The notes beneath the pieces were generated by a model that made no database searches, was not told the origin of the DNA, and saw nothing but the letters and a program-made list of their open reading frames with translations. The translations under genes were made by a program, and so were the position numbers. 64,000 nucleotides of DNA. Origin: Pseudomonas knackmussii B13. Lineage in GTDB: Bacteria; Pseudomonadota; Gammaproteobacteria; Pseudomonadales; Pseudomonadaceae. Below are positions 1-8,721 of this stretch, one piece after another; position 1 is the first letter of the stretch, and each line of letters starts with the position of its first letter. Location: the NCBI RefSeq assembly GCF_000689415.1, contig NZ_HG322950.1:5401501-5465500 (forward strand), given 5' to 3'.

Positions 1-297
1 CTCGCGCTGACCCTGGCCAACCGCGAGATGCCGACCCTGCAAGCCCTGCGCGGGCTGCAATGGTGGCAGTGGTGCGGCGGCTTCCTCGGTATGTTCTTCA
101 TCTTCATCGCGGCCTTCGCTGCACCGCGCGTCGGCGCACTGATGTTCATGGTGCTGGTGCTGGCCGGCCAGCTGGGCATGGCCATGGCGCTGGACCACTT
201 CGGCTGGGCCGGCTTCAAGGAGAACCCGGTCAGCGCCATGAAGCTGGTCGGCCTGGCCGCCATCGCCTTCGGCATCTGGATGATCCGCAAGGGCTGA
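1..297 (+). CDS. DMT-superfamily small exporter (YdcZ/DUF606-like), 3' part
   Basis: The reading frame is open from the first base (L-A-L-T-L-A-N-R-E-M) to a TGA at 295-297, so the gene begins left of the window. The visible 98 residues hold about three hydrophobic segments, with the FKENPVS and IGIWMIRKG-like tail common in DUF606/YdcZ inner-membrane proteins, a family of about 150 residues in the drug/metabolite transporter superfamily. The substrate is unknown. The gene converges on the LysR gene that ends 5 bases downstream, and no terminator fits between them. Confidence 0.7.
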   Translation, partial: LALTLANREMPTLQALRGLQWWQWCGGFLGMFFIFIAAFAAPRVGALMFMVLVLAGQLGMAMALDHFGWAGFKENPVSAMKLVGLAAIAFGIWMIRKG

Positions 298-302
298 GCC
301 TT

Positions 303-1229
303 TCAGCCGCCCAGCGCTTCCGGCTCCCAATAGGGCACGCCAGCGAAGCGCTCGGCGAAGAAGTCGCTGAAGGCGCGCACCTTGGGTGCGAGGAAGCGCC
401 CGCTCGGATAGAGCATCCAGATGTGCATCGGCGGCAGTTGCCACTCCGGCAGCACCTGCACCAGTTCCCCCCGGCGCAAGGCTGGTCCGGCGATGAAGGT
501 CGCCGTCAGGGTGATACCCAGGCCGGCCAGCGCAGCCTCCACTAAAGCGCCGCCGTAGTTGGCGCGGATACGGCCGTGCACCGGTACTTCGCAGCGCTCG
601 TCGCCGCGCAGCAGGTGCCAGACATCCCCCTCGCGGAACAGCGAGAAATGCAGGCAACTGTGCTGCGTCAGCTCGTTGGGGTGCTGCGGCATTCCGGCCC
701 GCTCCAAGTATTCCGGACTGGCCACCAGCACCCGCCGGTTCTCCGCCAGGCGCCGCGCCACCAGGCTGGAATCGACCAGTTGGCCGATGCGCATGGCGCA
801 GTCGAAGCCGTCGGCCACCAGGTCGTGCTGGCGGTCGCTCAGGTCCAGGTCGAGGTCCAGTTGCGGATGCCGCGCCAACAGTTCCGGCAGCGCCGGCACC
901 ACGTGCAGGCGGCCGAAATGCATCGGCAAGCTGACCCGCAGGCGGCCGCGCACGTTGCCGGCCAGATCCGCCAGGGCCTGGTCGGCATCCTCGAGATCCT
1001 CCAGCCAGCGACGGCCACGCTCCAGATAGAGCGCGCCGGCCTCGGTCAGGCTGCCCCGCCGTGTGGTGCGCTGAAGCAGGCGCACACCGACGCGCTGCTC
1101 CAGCGCCTGCAGCTTGCGCGACAGCGCCGAGGCGGTCATGCCGAGGTCCTCGGCGGCCTGGATGAAGCTGCCGCGCCGGGCTACGGCAACGAAGGCGAGG
1201 ATTTCGCTGTAGCGGTCATGGCTTCGCAT
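303..1229 (-). CDS. LysR-family transcriptional regulator
   Basis: This 308-residue protein has the usual LysR length. The N-terminus (MRSHDRYSEILAF..., then SFIQAAEDLGMTASALSRK) is the winged helix-turn-helix, and the rest is a periplasmic-binding-like effector domain. I chose the ATG at 1229 because it places the HTH at the N-terminus; the frame stays open upstream, but that extension lacks any family features and lies antisense to the divergent gene. It is divergent from the oxidoreductase at 1326 with 96 bases between, the classic arrangement of a LysR regulator and its target. The effector is unknown. Confidence 0.9.
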   Translation of the reverse strand: MRSHDRYSEILAFVAVARRGSFIQAAEDLGMTASALSRKLQALEQRVGVRLLQRTTRRGSLTEAGALYLERGRRWLEDLEDADQALADLAGNVRGRLRVSLPMHFGRLHVVPALPELLARHPQLDLDLDLSDRQHDLVADGFDCAMRIGQLVDSSLVARRLAENRRVLVASPEYLERAGMPQHPNELTQHSCLHFSLFREGDVWHLLRGDERCEVPVHGRIRANYGGALVEAALAGLGITLTATFIAGPALRRGELVQVLPEWQLPPMHIWMLYPSGRFLAPKVRAFSDFFAERFAGVPYWEPEALGG

Positions 1230-1247
1230 TGATGTCCTAAACGCAGC

Positions 1248-1259
1248 AATCAAATGATT
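1248..1259. promoter_or_regulatory. Possible LysR operator between the divergent genes
   Basis: AATCA-AA-TGATT has perfect 5-base inverted arms and lies in the 96-base gap between the LysR gene and the oxidoreductase. This is where a LysR autoregulatory/activation site would be expected. It is short, so chance is possible. Confidence 0.3.
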
Positions 1260-1325
1260 AGCGCGTAATTTATCCCGATTCCGTGCACTTCCATACTGGC
1301 CGCTCCCACGATCCAGGAGCCAGCC

Positions 1326-2327
1326 ATGCGCGCCTTCCAGCTCACCGGCGACGACCTCGCCAGCCTGCAACCCGTCGAACTCGCGATGCCCGAACCGGGC
1401 CCCGGCCAGGTGCTCGTGCACCTGGGCGCCAGCAGCCTGAACTACCGCGACCTGGCCATCGCCCGCCGCCAGTACCTGCCGCAACTGCCGCGCCCGTTGG
1501 TACCGCTGTCCGATGCCGCCGGCGAAGTGGTGGCGCTCGGCGCGGGCGTTGACCAGTGGCGTGTCGGCGACCGCGTCACCAGCCACTACACCCCCGCCTG
1601 GCAGTCCGGGCGCTTCCTCGCCCACTACGTCGACAGCCGTCCGGGCGGCCCGCGCGACGGCTTGTTGCGCGAGTACGCGGTGTTCGACCAGCACGCCGTC
1701 GTAGCCACCCCAGCGCACCTTACCGACGCCGAGGCGGCGACTCTGCCCATCGCCGCGCTGACCGCCTGGAACGTGCTGGAGACCTTCGCCCCGCGCCCCG
1801 GCGAGATCGTGCTTCTGCAAGGCAGCGGCGGCGTTGCCCTGTTCGCCCTGCAGTTCGCCCGCCTGCGCGGCGCCGAGGTGTGGATGACCACCGGTTCGCC
1901 GGAGAAGACCGATCGCCTGCGCGAGCTGGGCGCCAGCCGCGTGTTCGACGGCCGCGCCGACTGGGGCGCGCAGGTGTTCCAGGCCAGCGGCGGCGGAGTC
2001 GACATGGTGCTTGAGCTGGGCGGTTCGAGCAGCCTGCTGCAGTCGCTCCAGGCAATCCGCCCGCAAGGCGGCGTAGCGGTGATCGGCTTCCTCGGCGGCT
2101 TCGGCGCCAGCACCGAACTGGTACTGCCGATGCTGGCCAAGCACGCGCGGGTGCAGGCGCTTTCGGTCGGCCACCGGGAAAGCTTCCTGGCGATGAACCG
2201 GGCCATCGTCCAGCACCATCTGAAACCGCTGATCGACAGCCGCCATGCCTTCGACCAGGCGCCGGCGGCCTACGAGCGCATGGCCACGGGCCGGCCGTTC
2301 GGCAAGCTGGTGATCGAGCACGCCTGA
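1326..2327 (+). CDS. NAD(P)-dependent alcohol dehydrogenase / quinone oxidoreductase (MDR family)
   Basis: This 333-residue protein has the medium-chain dehydrogenase/reductase layout: a GroES-like N-terminal half (SSLNYRDLAIARRQY, VGDRVTSHY) and a Rossmann half with the nucleotide-binding motif GSGGVALFALQFA near residues 165-177. The cysteine-rich structural zinc lobe of classical alcohol dehydrogenases is absent, which favours a zinc-free quinone oxidoreductase-like reductase. The RBS is CAGGAG shortly before the ATG. The divergent LysR gene probably controls it. The substrate cannot be deduced. Confidence 0.85.
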   Translation: MRAFQLTGDDLASLQPVELAMPEPGPGQVLVHLGASSLNYRDLAIARRQYLPQLPRPLVPLSDAAGEVVALGAGVDQWRVGDRVTSHYTPAWQSGRFLAHYVDSRPGGPRDGLLREYAVFDQHAVVATPAHLTDAEAATLPIAALTAWNVLETFAPRPGEIVLLQGSGGVALFALQFARLRGAEVWMTTGSPEKTDRLRELGASRVFDGRADWGAQVFQASGGGVDMVLELGGSSSLLQSLQAIRPQGGVAVIGFLGGFGASTELVLPMLAKHARVQALSVGHRESFLAMNRAIVQHHLKPLIDSRHAFDQAPAAYERMATGRPFGKLVIEHA

Positions 2328-2412
2328 AGCGCTCAGTTCGTCGAAAGGGCGCGCAATCCGCCGGCAAGGTCACTATGATTGCGCGCCTTTCCACCTACCG
2401 TGCCGAACCACC

Positions 2413-2814
2413 ATGAGAAAACCGCCGCTGGTCGCCGATGCCGAGCTCGACCGCCTGGAAACCTGGGCCAAGTACACCTCGGGCCTGTGCAGCGACTGCA
2501 ACGCCACCTGCTGCACCATGCCGGCGGAAGTGCGCATCGGCGACCTGATCCGCCTGGGCGTGGTGGACGAATTCGAACGCGACGAGCCGGCCAAGAACAT
2601 CGCCAAGCGCCTGACCAAGGAAGGCCTCATCGACCGCTTCAACCAGAAGAGCGGCATCTTCACCCTCGCGCGCTCCAGCCGCGGTGACTGCGTATACCTG
2701 GACCCGAAAACGCGCCTGTGCACCGTCTACGCCAAGCGCCCGGACACCTGCCGCAACCACCCGCAGGTCGGCCCGCGTCCGGGCTACTGCGCGTACCGCA
2801 AGAAGCGCCCCTGA
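2413..2814 (+). CDS. YkgJ-family cysteine-cluster protein
   Basis: The 133 residues contain the CxxCxxxCC cluster (CSDCNATCC, near residues 27-35) and further cysteines in GDCVYL, RLCTVY, DTCRNHP and YCAY, the pattern of the UPF0153/YkgJ zinc- or iron-binding family. The biochemical function of the family is not settled. The gene stands alone and is followed by a good intrinsic terminator. Confidence 0.85.
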   Translation: MRKPPLVADAELDRLETWAKYTSGLCSDCNATCCTMPAEVRIGDLIRLGVVDEFERDEPAKNIAKRLTKEGLIDRFNQKSGIFTLARSSRGDCVYLDPKTRLCTVYAKRPDTCRNHPQVGPRPGYCAYRKKRP

Positions 2815-2825
2815 CGCCCACCGAC

Positions 2826-2854
2826 GGCCCGCCAACGCGGGCCTTCGCGTTTCT
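2826..2854 (+). terminator. Intrinsic terminator after the YkgJ-family gene
   Basis: GGCCCGC-CAAC-GCGGGCC forms a 7-bp GC stem with a 4-base loop, followed by TTCGCGTTTCT. It starts 11 bases after the stop codon. Confidence 0.6.
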
Positions 2855-2935
2855 GCATGGTGCATTTGCCGTGCGACTGTTCCGGCACCGGCACATCCCG
2901 CCTCGCTATACTGCGGCGCTGTCCAGGAGCCCCGC

Positions 2936-4277
2936 ATGAACCCACTGAGCGACGCCTGGCGCGACCGACCGACCCACAGCCGGGTCTGGGCCCTGGCCGC
3001 GCCGATGATCCTCTCCAACGTCTCGGTCCCGCTGGTCACGCTGGTCGACAGCGCGGTCATCGGCCACCTGCCGCATGCGCATCAACTGGGCGCGGTGGCG
3101 GTGGGCGGCAGCCTCTACACGCTGCTGGTGGGCATCCTCGGTTTCCTGCGCATGGGCACCACCGGCTTCGCCGCCCAGGCCGCCGGCCGTAACGACGGCG
3201 GCGCGCTGCGCCTGATCCTCGGCCAGGGCCTGCTGCTGGCGATGGGCCTGGCGTTGCTGCTGGGCCTGCTGGCGATTCCGCTGACGCCACTGGCGATGGA
3301 CCTGATGAACACCTCGCCGGAGCTCGACAGCCTTGCCCGGCAGTTCTTCCACATCCGCCTGTTCGGCCTGCCCGCGGCGCTGGCCAGCTACGCGCTGATC
3401 GGCTGGCTGCTGGGTACGCAGAACGCCCGCGGGCCGCTGGCCATCCTGCTGACCACCAACCTGGTGAACGTCGCCCTCGAGCTGCTCTTCGTCCTCGGCC
3501 TCGGCTGGGGCGTGGCGGGTGCCGCCAAGGCCTCGGTGATCGCCGAATGGAGCGGCGCGCTGCTCGGCCTGTGGCTGGCTCGCGATGCGCTGCGGCACTT
3601 CCCCGGCGTGCCGCAATGGAGCCGCCTGCGCCAGTGGCTGAGCTGGGCGCCGCTGCTGATGGTCAACCGCGACATCTTCATCCGCAGCCTGGCGCTGCAG
3701 GGCGTGTTCTTCCTGGTGACCGTGCAGGGTGCGCGCCTGGGCGACGCCACGGTGGCGGCCAACGCGCTGCTGCTCAACGGCTTGATGATCACCTCCTACG
3801 CCCTCGACGGCCTGGCCCATGCAGTGGATGGGGGGGGGCCCCCGCCAGTCCCTGCGCCGCTCGCTGATTGTCGCCTGTGGCTGGTCGCTGCTCGCGAGCC
3901 TCGGCTTCGTGGCTTTCTTCGGCGCCGCCGGGCATCTGTTCATCGCCTTGCAGAGCGATATTGCGGAAGTCCGCGCGGTGGCCGACCAGTACCTGCCCTA
4001 CCTCGCCGTGCTGCCGCTGATCGGCATGTGGAGCTACCTGCTCGACGGCCTGTTCATCGGCGCGACCCGCGCCCGCGAAATGCGCAATGCCATGCTCCTG
4101 GCCTGCGTCGTCAGCCTGCCGCTGGGCTGGCTGCTGCAGGGACTGGGCAACCACGGTCTCTGGCTGGCTTTTCTATGCTTCATGTTGCTGCGCGGTCTGA
4201 TCCTCGCCGGCTACGCCTGGCGCCTGACGCGCCGGGATGCCTGGATCGGCCTGCCATCCACCTGCCCCGGAGGAACG
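2936..4277 (+). pseudogene. DinF-like MATE efflux transporter, frameshifted
   Basis: The first part (2936 to about 3828; MNPLSDAWRDRPTHSRVWALAAPMI...) is an N-terminal MATE domain with about eight hydrophobic segments and the family motif YALDGLAHAV. Immediately after it a run of nine G and five C (3830-3843) replaces the expected E-A-x-x-G-x-A-x-G-A-R stretch, and the MATE sequence resumes in another frame at RQSLRRSLIVACG and continues through YLLDGLFIGATRAREMRN to RLTRRDAW. By comparison with E. coli DinF about 20 bases are missing, shifting the frame. The C-terminal frame has no stop before the next gene. Intact DinF proteins are Na+/H+-coupled multidrug exporters of about 440 residues. 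It may be a true pseudogene or a sequencing error at a G/C hairpin. Confidence 0.75.
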
Positions 4278-5312
4278 ATGCTCGCTTGCCCCATGCCCGC
4301 CGATGAAAGCTGCCGCCTGCAGGCGCTGGAAGAGATGGCCGTGCTCGATACGCCGGCCGAGCACTACCTGGATACCCTGGTGCAGCTGACCCAGGACCTG
4401 TCCCGCGTACAGACCGTGCTGATCAGCCTGATCGACCAGGATCGCCAGTGGTTCAAGGCCCGCGTCGGCCTGGACGCCAGCGAGACGCGCCGCGACATCT
4501 CCTTTTGCGGCCACGCCATCCTCAGCACGGACCCGCTGGTGGTGCCCGACGCCCGCCAGGACGAGCGCTTCGCCGACAACCCGCTGGTGCTCGGCCCGCC
4601 TTTCATCCGCTTCTATGCCGGCCAGCCGCTGCACGCCGCCAACGGCCAGCCCATCGGTACCCTGTGCATGCTCGACCCACAGCCGCGCACGTTGCGCGAG
4701 AGCGAGATGGCCCACTTCCAGCAGCTCGCCACTCTCGCCGAAGGCTACCTGCAGCTGCGCGCACTGCTGCAGCGCAACCAGGCCCTGCGCCAGGCGGTGG
4801 ATCGCGAACAGCGCCGCGCCCTGCTCGACTCGCTGACCCAGCTGTGGAACCGCAGCGCCCTGGCCCTGCTGCACCCGCGCGAGTCCGCCATGGCGCAGGA
4901 GCGGCAACAGCAGCTGGGTGTCATCTATGCCGACCTCGACCACTTCAAGTCGATCAACGACCGCTTCGGCCACGACACCGGCGATGCCGTGCTCTGCGAA
5001 TCCGCGCGTCGGCTGCGTGCCGCGCTGCGCCCGGACGACCTGCTGGTGCGCCAGGGCGGCGAGGAATTCGTCGCCCTGCTGCGCGTGCAGGACGCCGCCG
5101 AGCTGCAGCGCATTGCCGAGCGCATGCGCGTGGCCATCGGCGGCAAGCCTTTCGCACTGGACAGCGGCCCGTTGCCGGTGACCCTCAGCCTGGGTTGTAC
5201 GCTGGCCCGCCCGCAGGAGACGCTCGATGCCGGCCTCAAGCGTGCCGACGGCGCGCTCTACCGGGCCAAGCACGGCGGCCGCGACCGCGTGGAATTCACC
5301 GCCATCGACTAA
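4278..5312 (+). CDS. GAF-GGDEF diguanylate cyclase
   Basis: This 344-residue protein has an N-terminal GAF domain (about residues 20-165, with DRQWFKARVGLDA and FCGHAI motifs) and a C-terminal GGDEF domain (about 180-342). The active-site motif is GGEEF at 260-264, and an RPDD inhibitory I-site (251-254) stands five residues before it, so it should make cyclic di-GMP with product inhibition. The start is the ATG at 4278, after a strong CGGAGGAACG Shine-Dalgarno. Its frame is continuous with the C-terminal half of the damaged MATE gene upstream, so a fusion protein is conceivable, but the RBS favours independent initiation. Confidence 0.88.
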   Translation: MLACPMPADESCRLQALEEMAVLDTPAEHYLDTLVQLTQDLSRVQTVLISLIDQDRQWFKARVGLDASETRRDISFCGHAILSTDPLVVPDARQDERFADNPLVLGPPFIRFYAGQPLHAANGQPIGTLCMLDPQPRTLRESEMAHFQQLATLAEGYLQLRALLQRNQALRQAVDREQRRALLDSLTQLWNRSALALLHPRESAMAQERQQQLGVIYADLDHFKSINDRFGHDTGDAVLCESARRLRAALRPDDLLVRQGGEEFVALLRVQDAAELQRIAERMRVAIGGKPFALDSGPLPVTLSLGCTLARPQETLDAGLKRADGALYRAKHGGRDRVEFTAID

Positions 5313-5346
5313 CCTGCGTCATCCCCCACGACAAGGAACGCCCAAC

Positions 5347-5805
5347 ATGGCCGCAGCCCTGGTTGCCTACCTGCACTTTCTCTCGCTGTTCGTGATGTTC
5401 GCCCTGCTGGTGCTGGAGCACCGTCTGTTCAAGCTGCCGCTGGATACCCAGCGCGCGCGCAGCCTGGTGATCATCGACCTGGCCTACGGCGCCAGCGCCG
5501 GCGTCGTACTGCTCAGCGGCATCGCCCGCGCGGTGTGGTTCGCCAAGGGCCTGGACTACTACCTGCACAACGCCGCCTTCCATGCCCTGGTCGGGCTCTT
5601 CGTGGTGGTGGCGCTGCTGTCGATCTACCCGACCCTGACCTTCCTCAACTGGCGCCACGCGCTGCAGGCCGGCCAGGTGCCGGAAGTCAGCGCCGCGCAG
5701 GGCAAGCGCGTGACCATGGTGATCCGCGTGGAACTGCTGGCCATGCTGGTCCTCGCCCTGCTGGCCAGCCTGATGGCCCACGGCATCGGCGTCATCGCCA
5801 ACTAG
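5347..5805 (+). CDS. DUF2214-family inner-membrane protein
   Basis: The 152-residue protein has four hydrophobic segments (LVAYLHFLSLFVMFALLVLE at the N-terminus, then about residues 40-60, 78-100 and 125-150). Its layout matches the DUF2214 family of small predicted membrane proteins of unknown function. An AAGGAA RBS precedes the ATG at 5347. It lies 34 bases after the cyclase and may be co-transcribed. Its TAG stop overlaps the stop of the convergent NAT gene within CTAG. Confidence 0.75.
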   Translation: MAAALVAYLHFLSLFVMFALLVLEHRLFKLPLDTQRARSLVIIDLAYGASAGVVLLSGIARAVWFAKGLDYYLHNAAFHALVGLFVVVALLSIYPTLTFLNWRHALQAGQVPEVSAAQGKRVTMVIRVELLAMLVLALLASLMAHGIGVIAN

Positions 5806-6641
5806 CCCCGCAGCAACGGCAGCAGGCGCTCGCGCAGCAGTTCGGCATCGGCCGGCGGCAGGCCGAGGCGGAAGCGCGAGCGCAACAATTCGATCAGTTC
5901 GTCGACATCGGTAATCACCCGCTGCGTCGTGCGACCGTCGGCGCTGCGCACCCCGAATACGCCGTCGAGCAGCGTCAGACGGCGGTCCTCCTCGCTGATC
6001 GCGACCTTCAGCGAACGGCGAAATACGCTCTGCGGATGGGTCGAGGTGAACCAGTTGCGCGGCTGGTAATCGAGCCAGTGCTGTTCCTGCAGGGTGAAGC
6101 GGTAGAGCCCCGCCCAGCCGCTGGACGTGCGCAGGGCCAACTCCAGCTCGTCGCCCTCGTGCACGGCAACGCGCCAGCCACCGGGCTGCTCCTCGCCGAT
6201 GCGCAGCGGCAGGGCCCGCGGCGGGTTGGCCCCGCCAAAGCCGACATCCACCAGGCAAGGCCCCTCCTCCAGTTCGACACGCAGCAACAGGTGGCTCTGC
6301 TGGGTACGTTCGGCATCCGCCGGCAGCCCCCAGCGCACCCGCGCGACCAGCAGGCGCACGTCGAAGCCGAGGCTGACCAGCAGGCGCGCAAACAGGCTGT
6401 TCAGCTCGAAGCAGTATCCGCCACGCCAACCCTCGATGACCTTGGCGAACACCGCGTCGGGGTCGATCTGCACCGGCCGCTCCAGCAGCACGCTGAGGTT
6501 CTCGAACGGCAATTGGTGCAGCGATGCGTCTATCAGGCGGTCGAGACTTTCGCGCGTTGCGGGAAACGCCTGGAGTGGCAAACCGAGGCGCAGAAGGCAG
6601 GCCTGCAATTGCTCGGGCGTGAAAGGATCGAAGGGGGTCAT
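5802..6641 (-). CDS. Arylamine N-acetyltransferase
   Basis: The protein has 279 residues from the ATG at 6641, chosen because AGGGAG stands about 7 bases before it; an ATG at 6659 overlapping the previous stop (ATGA) would add six residues. The acetyl-CoA-dependent NAT catalytic triad is visible: Cys77 in RGGYCFE, His117 in QQSHLLL and Asp132 in VDVGFGG. NATs acetylate aromatic amines and hydrazines in the cytosol. It is the last gene of a three-gene minus-strand operon with a cupin and an NAD-dependent epimerase, which may share a detoxification theme, though this is only inferred. Confidence 0.92.
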   Translation of the reverse strand: MTPFDPFTPEQLQACLLRLGLPLQAFPATRESLDRLIDASLHQLPFENLSVLLERPVQIDPDAVFAKVIEGWRGGYCFELNSLFARLLVSLGFDVRLLVARVRWGLPADAERTQQSHLLLRVELEEGPCLVDVGFGGANPPRALPLRIGEEQPGGWRVAVHEGDELELALRTSSGWAGLYRFTLQEQHWLDYQPRNWFTSTHPQSVFRRSLKVAISEEDRRLTLLDGVFGVRSADGRTTQRVITDVDELIELLRSRFRLGLPPADAELLRERLLPLLRG

Positions 6642-6655
6642 GGGGCTCTCCCTGC

Positions 6656-7135
6656 TCATGGGGAATGGGGGTGGTCTTCGGGAATCGTCAGCGGGCCACA
6701 GCCTTCGTCGGTGACGAAGGTCGCCAATAGCTGCGCCGGCTCATCGCGGCTCGCATTTTCGGCGAACAGGTGCAGCGCACCGCGCGGCTCGAACCAGGTC
6801 TGGCCGACACCATAGGTGTGCGGCGGCTCGCCCTCCATGCGCGAGCGCACCTGGCCGCGCAGCACGTAGGCGGTCAGCGCGCCGGGATGACGATGCGCTG
6901 GGGTGTAGGCGCCGGGCGGGAAGTCGACGAGCACGCTGGTCATCACCTTGCCGGGAACTTCTGCCAGCGGCTCGCAGGACAGCACGGTCACCTTCGTCTG
7001 CGGCCGCGCTCCGGCTTCCTCCGCCGAACTCTCGGCCTGCTGCAGCGGCGGCAGCAAGGCCGTACCCAGCGCCAGCACAGCGAGCAGCGCCAGCGGCCAG
7101 AGGCTCGCCGAGCGCTGCAAAGCGGCAGTGTTCAT
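6656..7135 (-). CDS. Membrane-anchored or exported cupin-domain protein
   Basis: This 159-residue protein has an N-terminal hydrophobic segment (about residues 12-30, LWPLALLAVLALGTALLPPL), an uncleaved anchor or signal, followed by a single cupin barrel. Cupin motif 1 is in PPGAYTPAHRHPGALTAYVL and motif 2 in FEPRGALHLFAEN, with histidines suited to metal binding. The ligand is unknown. It starts 3 bases after the epimerase stop and ends overlapping a possible NAT start codon, indicating one operon. Confidence 0.82.
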   Translation of the reverse strand: MNTAALQRSASLWPLALLAVLALGTALLPPLQQAESSAEEAGARPQTKVTVLSCEPLAEVPGKVMTSVLVDFPPGAYTPAHRHPGALTAYVLRGQVRSRMEGEPPHTYGVGQTWFEPRGALHLFAENASRDEPAQLLATFVTDEGCGPLTIPEDHPHSP

Positions 7136-7138
7136 GGC

Positions 7139-7873
7139 TCAGGCCTCCTGCAGACGGAAGCCCGGCTGCCAGCCGAGCCGGTAGCGGGCCAGCGCGGCGC
7201 TGGCGTCGAGGTCCTGCTCGACCAGGTTGTAGGCCCCCGGCGTGCCCCATTCCAGGGCCAGCAGGGCCGCGCGCGCGGCATCATCGACGTGCAGTGCCGG
7301 GCGCGGATCGGGGATATCGAAGCCTGTGCCCGGGCCATAAAGCCGGCCATAACGCAGCACCACGCCTTGCACAGGGTCGGCGCGGAGCACGGTGTTCTCA
7401 AGCGCGGCGACGCCCCCCACGGTGATGGCACGGGCGCCCTCGGCAGAGAGGTCGAGCGGCTGCTCTTCGCGGTGCGGCAACTCACCCGGCGCGTAGGCCC
7501 AGGCGATGCTCTGCGCCACCAGGCGCTGCGCGCCCGCAGCGCGCGCAGCGGCGACCAGATTGGCGGTGCCTTCGCGGCGTATCCGAGCATTGCGCACCGT
7601 GGCCTCGGCCATTTCTGTCGGGTCCAGGCCGGGCGGCAGGTCGGTGAGCTGGTGCATCACCCACTGCGGCTGGAAATCGAGCATGGCGCGGGTCAGCGCT
7701 TCACCGTCGAAGACGTCCAGCACCTGCGCCTCGGCGCCGGCTGCGCGCAGCGCGGCGGCCCGTTGCTCGTCACGACTGATCGCCAGTACCCGATAGCCGC
7801 GCGCCAGCAACAGCGGCAGCAGACGCCGGCCAACGGCGCCACTGGCACCGGCAAAGAAGACTTTCGCGCACAT
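7139..7873 (-). CDS. NAD-dependent epimerase/dehydratase-family protein
   Basis: The 244 residues begin MCAKVFFAGASGAVGRRLLPL, with the GxxGxxG dinucleotide-binding motif of extended or atypical short-chain dehydrogenases at the N-terminus. The ATG at 7873 was preferred to the one at 7924 because it puts the Rossmann motif at the start and has GAGGTCG upstream. The canonical YxxxK motif is not obvious, so it may be an atypical SDR. It is first in the operon with the cupin and the N-acetyltransferase. Confidence 0.8.
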   Translation of the reverse strand: MCAKVFFAGASGAVGRRLLPLLLARGYRVLAISRDEQRAAALRAAGAEAQVLDVFDGEALTRAMLDFQPQWVMHQLTDLPPGLDPTEMAEATVRNARIRREGTANLVAAARAAGAQRLVAQSIAWAYAPGELPHREEQPLDLSAEGARAITVGGVAALENTVLRADPVQGVVLRYGRLYGPGTGFDIPDPRPALHVDDAARAALLALEWGTPGAYNLVEQDLDASAALARYRLGWQPGFRLQEA

Positions 7874-8001
7874 GTTCGACCTCGACTGGAAAGTGGTGGA
7901 TGGTCGCCACTCTAGGTCAGCCATGACTCAGTCCACAGAGCCAAGAATCGTACGGATGACTAGGACATAGGGCACTCACCGACATGCAGCCGCTCTAGGC
8001 C

Positions 8002-8029
8002 GAACTTTGTCGTCTATAACCAAAAGTTC
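8002..8029. promoter_or_regulatory. Inverted repeat upstream of the FMN reductase
   Basis: GAACTTT and AAAGTTC are perfect 7-base inverted arms separated by 14 bases, centred about 43 bases before the ATG at 8059. A TATAAC hexamer lies between the arms and could be the -10 element, so a regulator bound here would cover the promoter. No adjacent regulator gene is seen. Confidence 0.35.
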
Positions 8030-8058
8030 CGATTCGTCCCGCAACGAGGAAACGCCCC

Positions 8059-8619
8059 ATGAGCAAAGTCTTCGACGTCGCCGTAGTGGTCGGCAGCCTG
8101 CGCAAGCAATCCCTCAATCGCAAGGTGGCGCTGGCCCTGGCCGCCCTCGCGCCGCCGAGCCTGAAGCTGGAGATCGTCGAGATCGGCGACCTGCCGCTGT
8201 ACAGCGAAGATATCGACGGCGACAACCCGCCGGCGGCCTACACCGCGTTCCGCGAGCGCATCCGCCGCGCCGACGCGCTGCTCTTCGTCACCCCGGAATA
8301 CAACCGCTCGGTGCCGGCACCGATGAAGAACGCCATCGACGTCGGCTCGCGGCCCTACGGAAAGAGCGCCTGGGGCGGCAAGCCGGGTGCGGTGGTCAGC
8401 GCCTCGCCGGGGGCCATCGGCGGCTTTGGCGCCAACCACCACCTGCGCCAGTCGCTGGTGTTCCTCGACGTGCCCTGCATGCAGCAGCCGGAAACCTACC
8501 TGGGCGGCGCCGGCAGCTTCTTCGATGACGCCGGGCAGCCGAACGACCAGGTCAAGCCGTTCCTGCAGACCATCATCAACAGCTACGCCGCCTGGGTGGA
8601 GAAGATCGCCGGGGCGTAA
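8059..8619 (+). CDS. NADPH-dependent FMN reductase (ChrR-like quinone/chromate reductase)
   Basis: This 186-residue flavodoxin-like protein carries the FMN-phosphate loop GSLRKQSLNRKVA (about residues 12-24) and the signature TPEYNRSVPAPMKNAID followed by SRPYG. The family forms soluble homo-oligomers that reduce quinones, and in some members chromate or azo dyes, using NAD(P)H. A CGAGGA RBS precedes the ATG. It is divergent from the epimerase operon with 185 bases between and is followed by a REP palindrome. Confidence 0.9.
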   Translation: MSKVFDVAVVVGSLRKQSLNRKVALALAALAPPSLKLEIVEIGDLPLYSEDIDGDNPPAAYTAFRERIRRADALLFVTPEYNRSVPAPMKNAIDVGSRPYGKSAWGGKPGAVVSASPGAIGGFGANHHLRQSLVFLDVPCMQQPETYLGGAGSFFDDAGQPNDQVKPFLQTIINSYAAWVEKIAGA

Positions 8620-8632
8620 GGCGTTGCTCTTC

Positions 8633-8712
8633 GTAGGAGCGAGGGGGACGCCCAGTCATTGCTCGTGAACAGCCCCGCAGCGGAGTCGGTTCGCGAGCAA
8701 GCTCGCTCCTAC
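8633..8712. repeat. REP palindrome, GTAGGAGC family
   Basis: The right arm reads TTCGCGAGCAAGCTCGCTCC followed by TAC, and the left arm begins GTAGGAGCGAG but is degenerate after that. The same element recurs at 11512 and 17866 and, in variants, at 34737 and 45651. It is a typical Pseudomonas extragenic palindrome lying between two convergent genes. Confidence 0.8.
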
Positions 8713-8721
8713 ACAAGCCCC

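Noticed and set aside
1230..2321. In-frame upstream extension of the LysR gene to 2321, giving a 672-residue protein.
   Set aside because: The extension is antisense to the MDR oxidoreductase, is not family-like, and LysR proteins begin with the HTH found at 1229.
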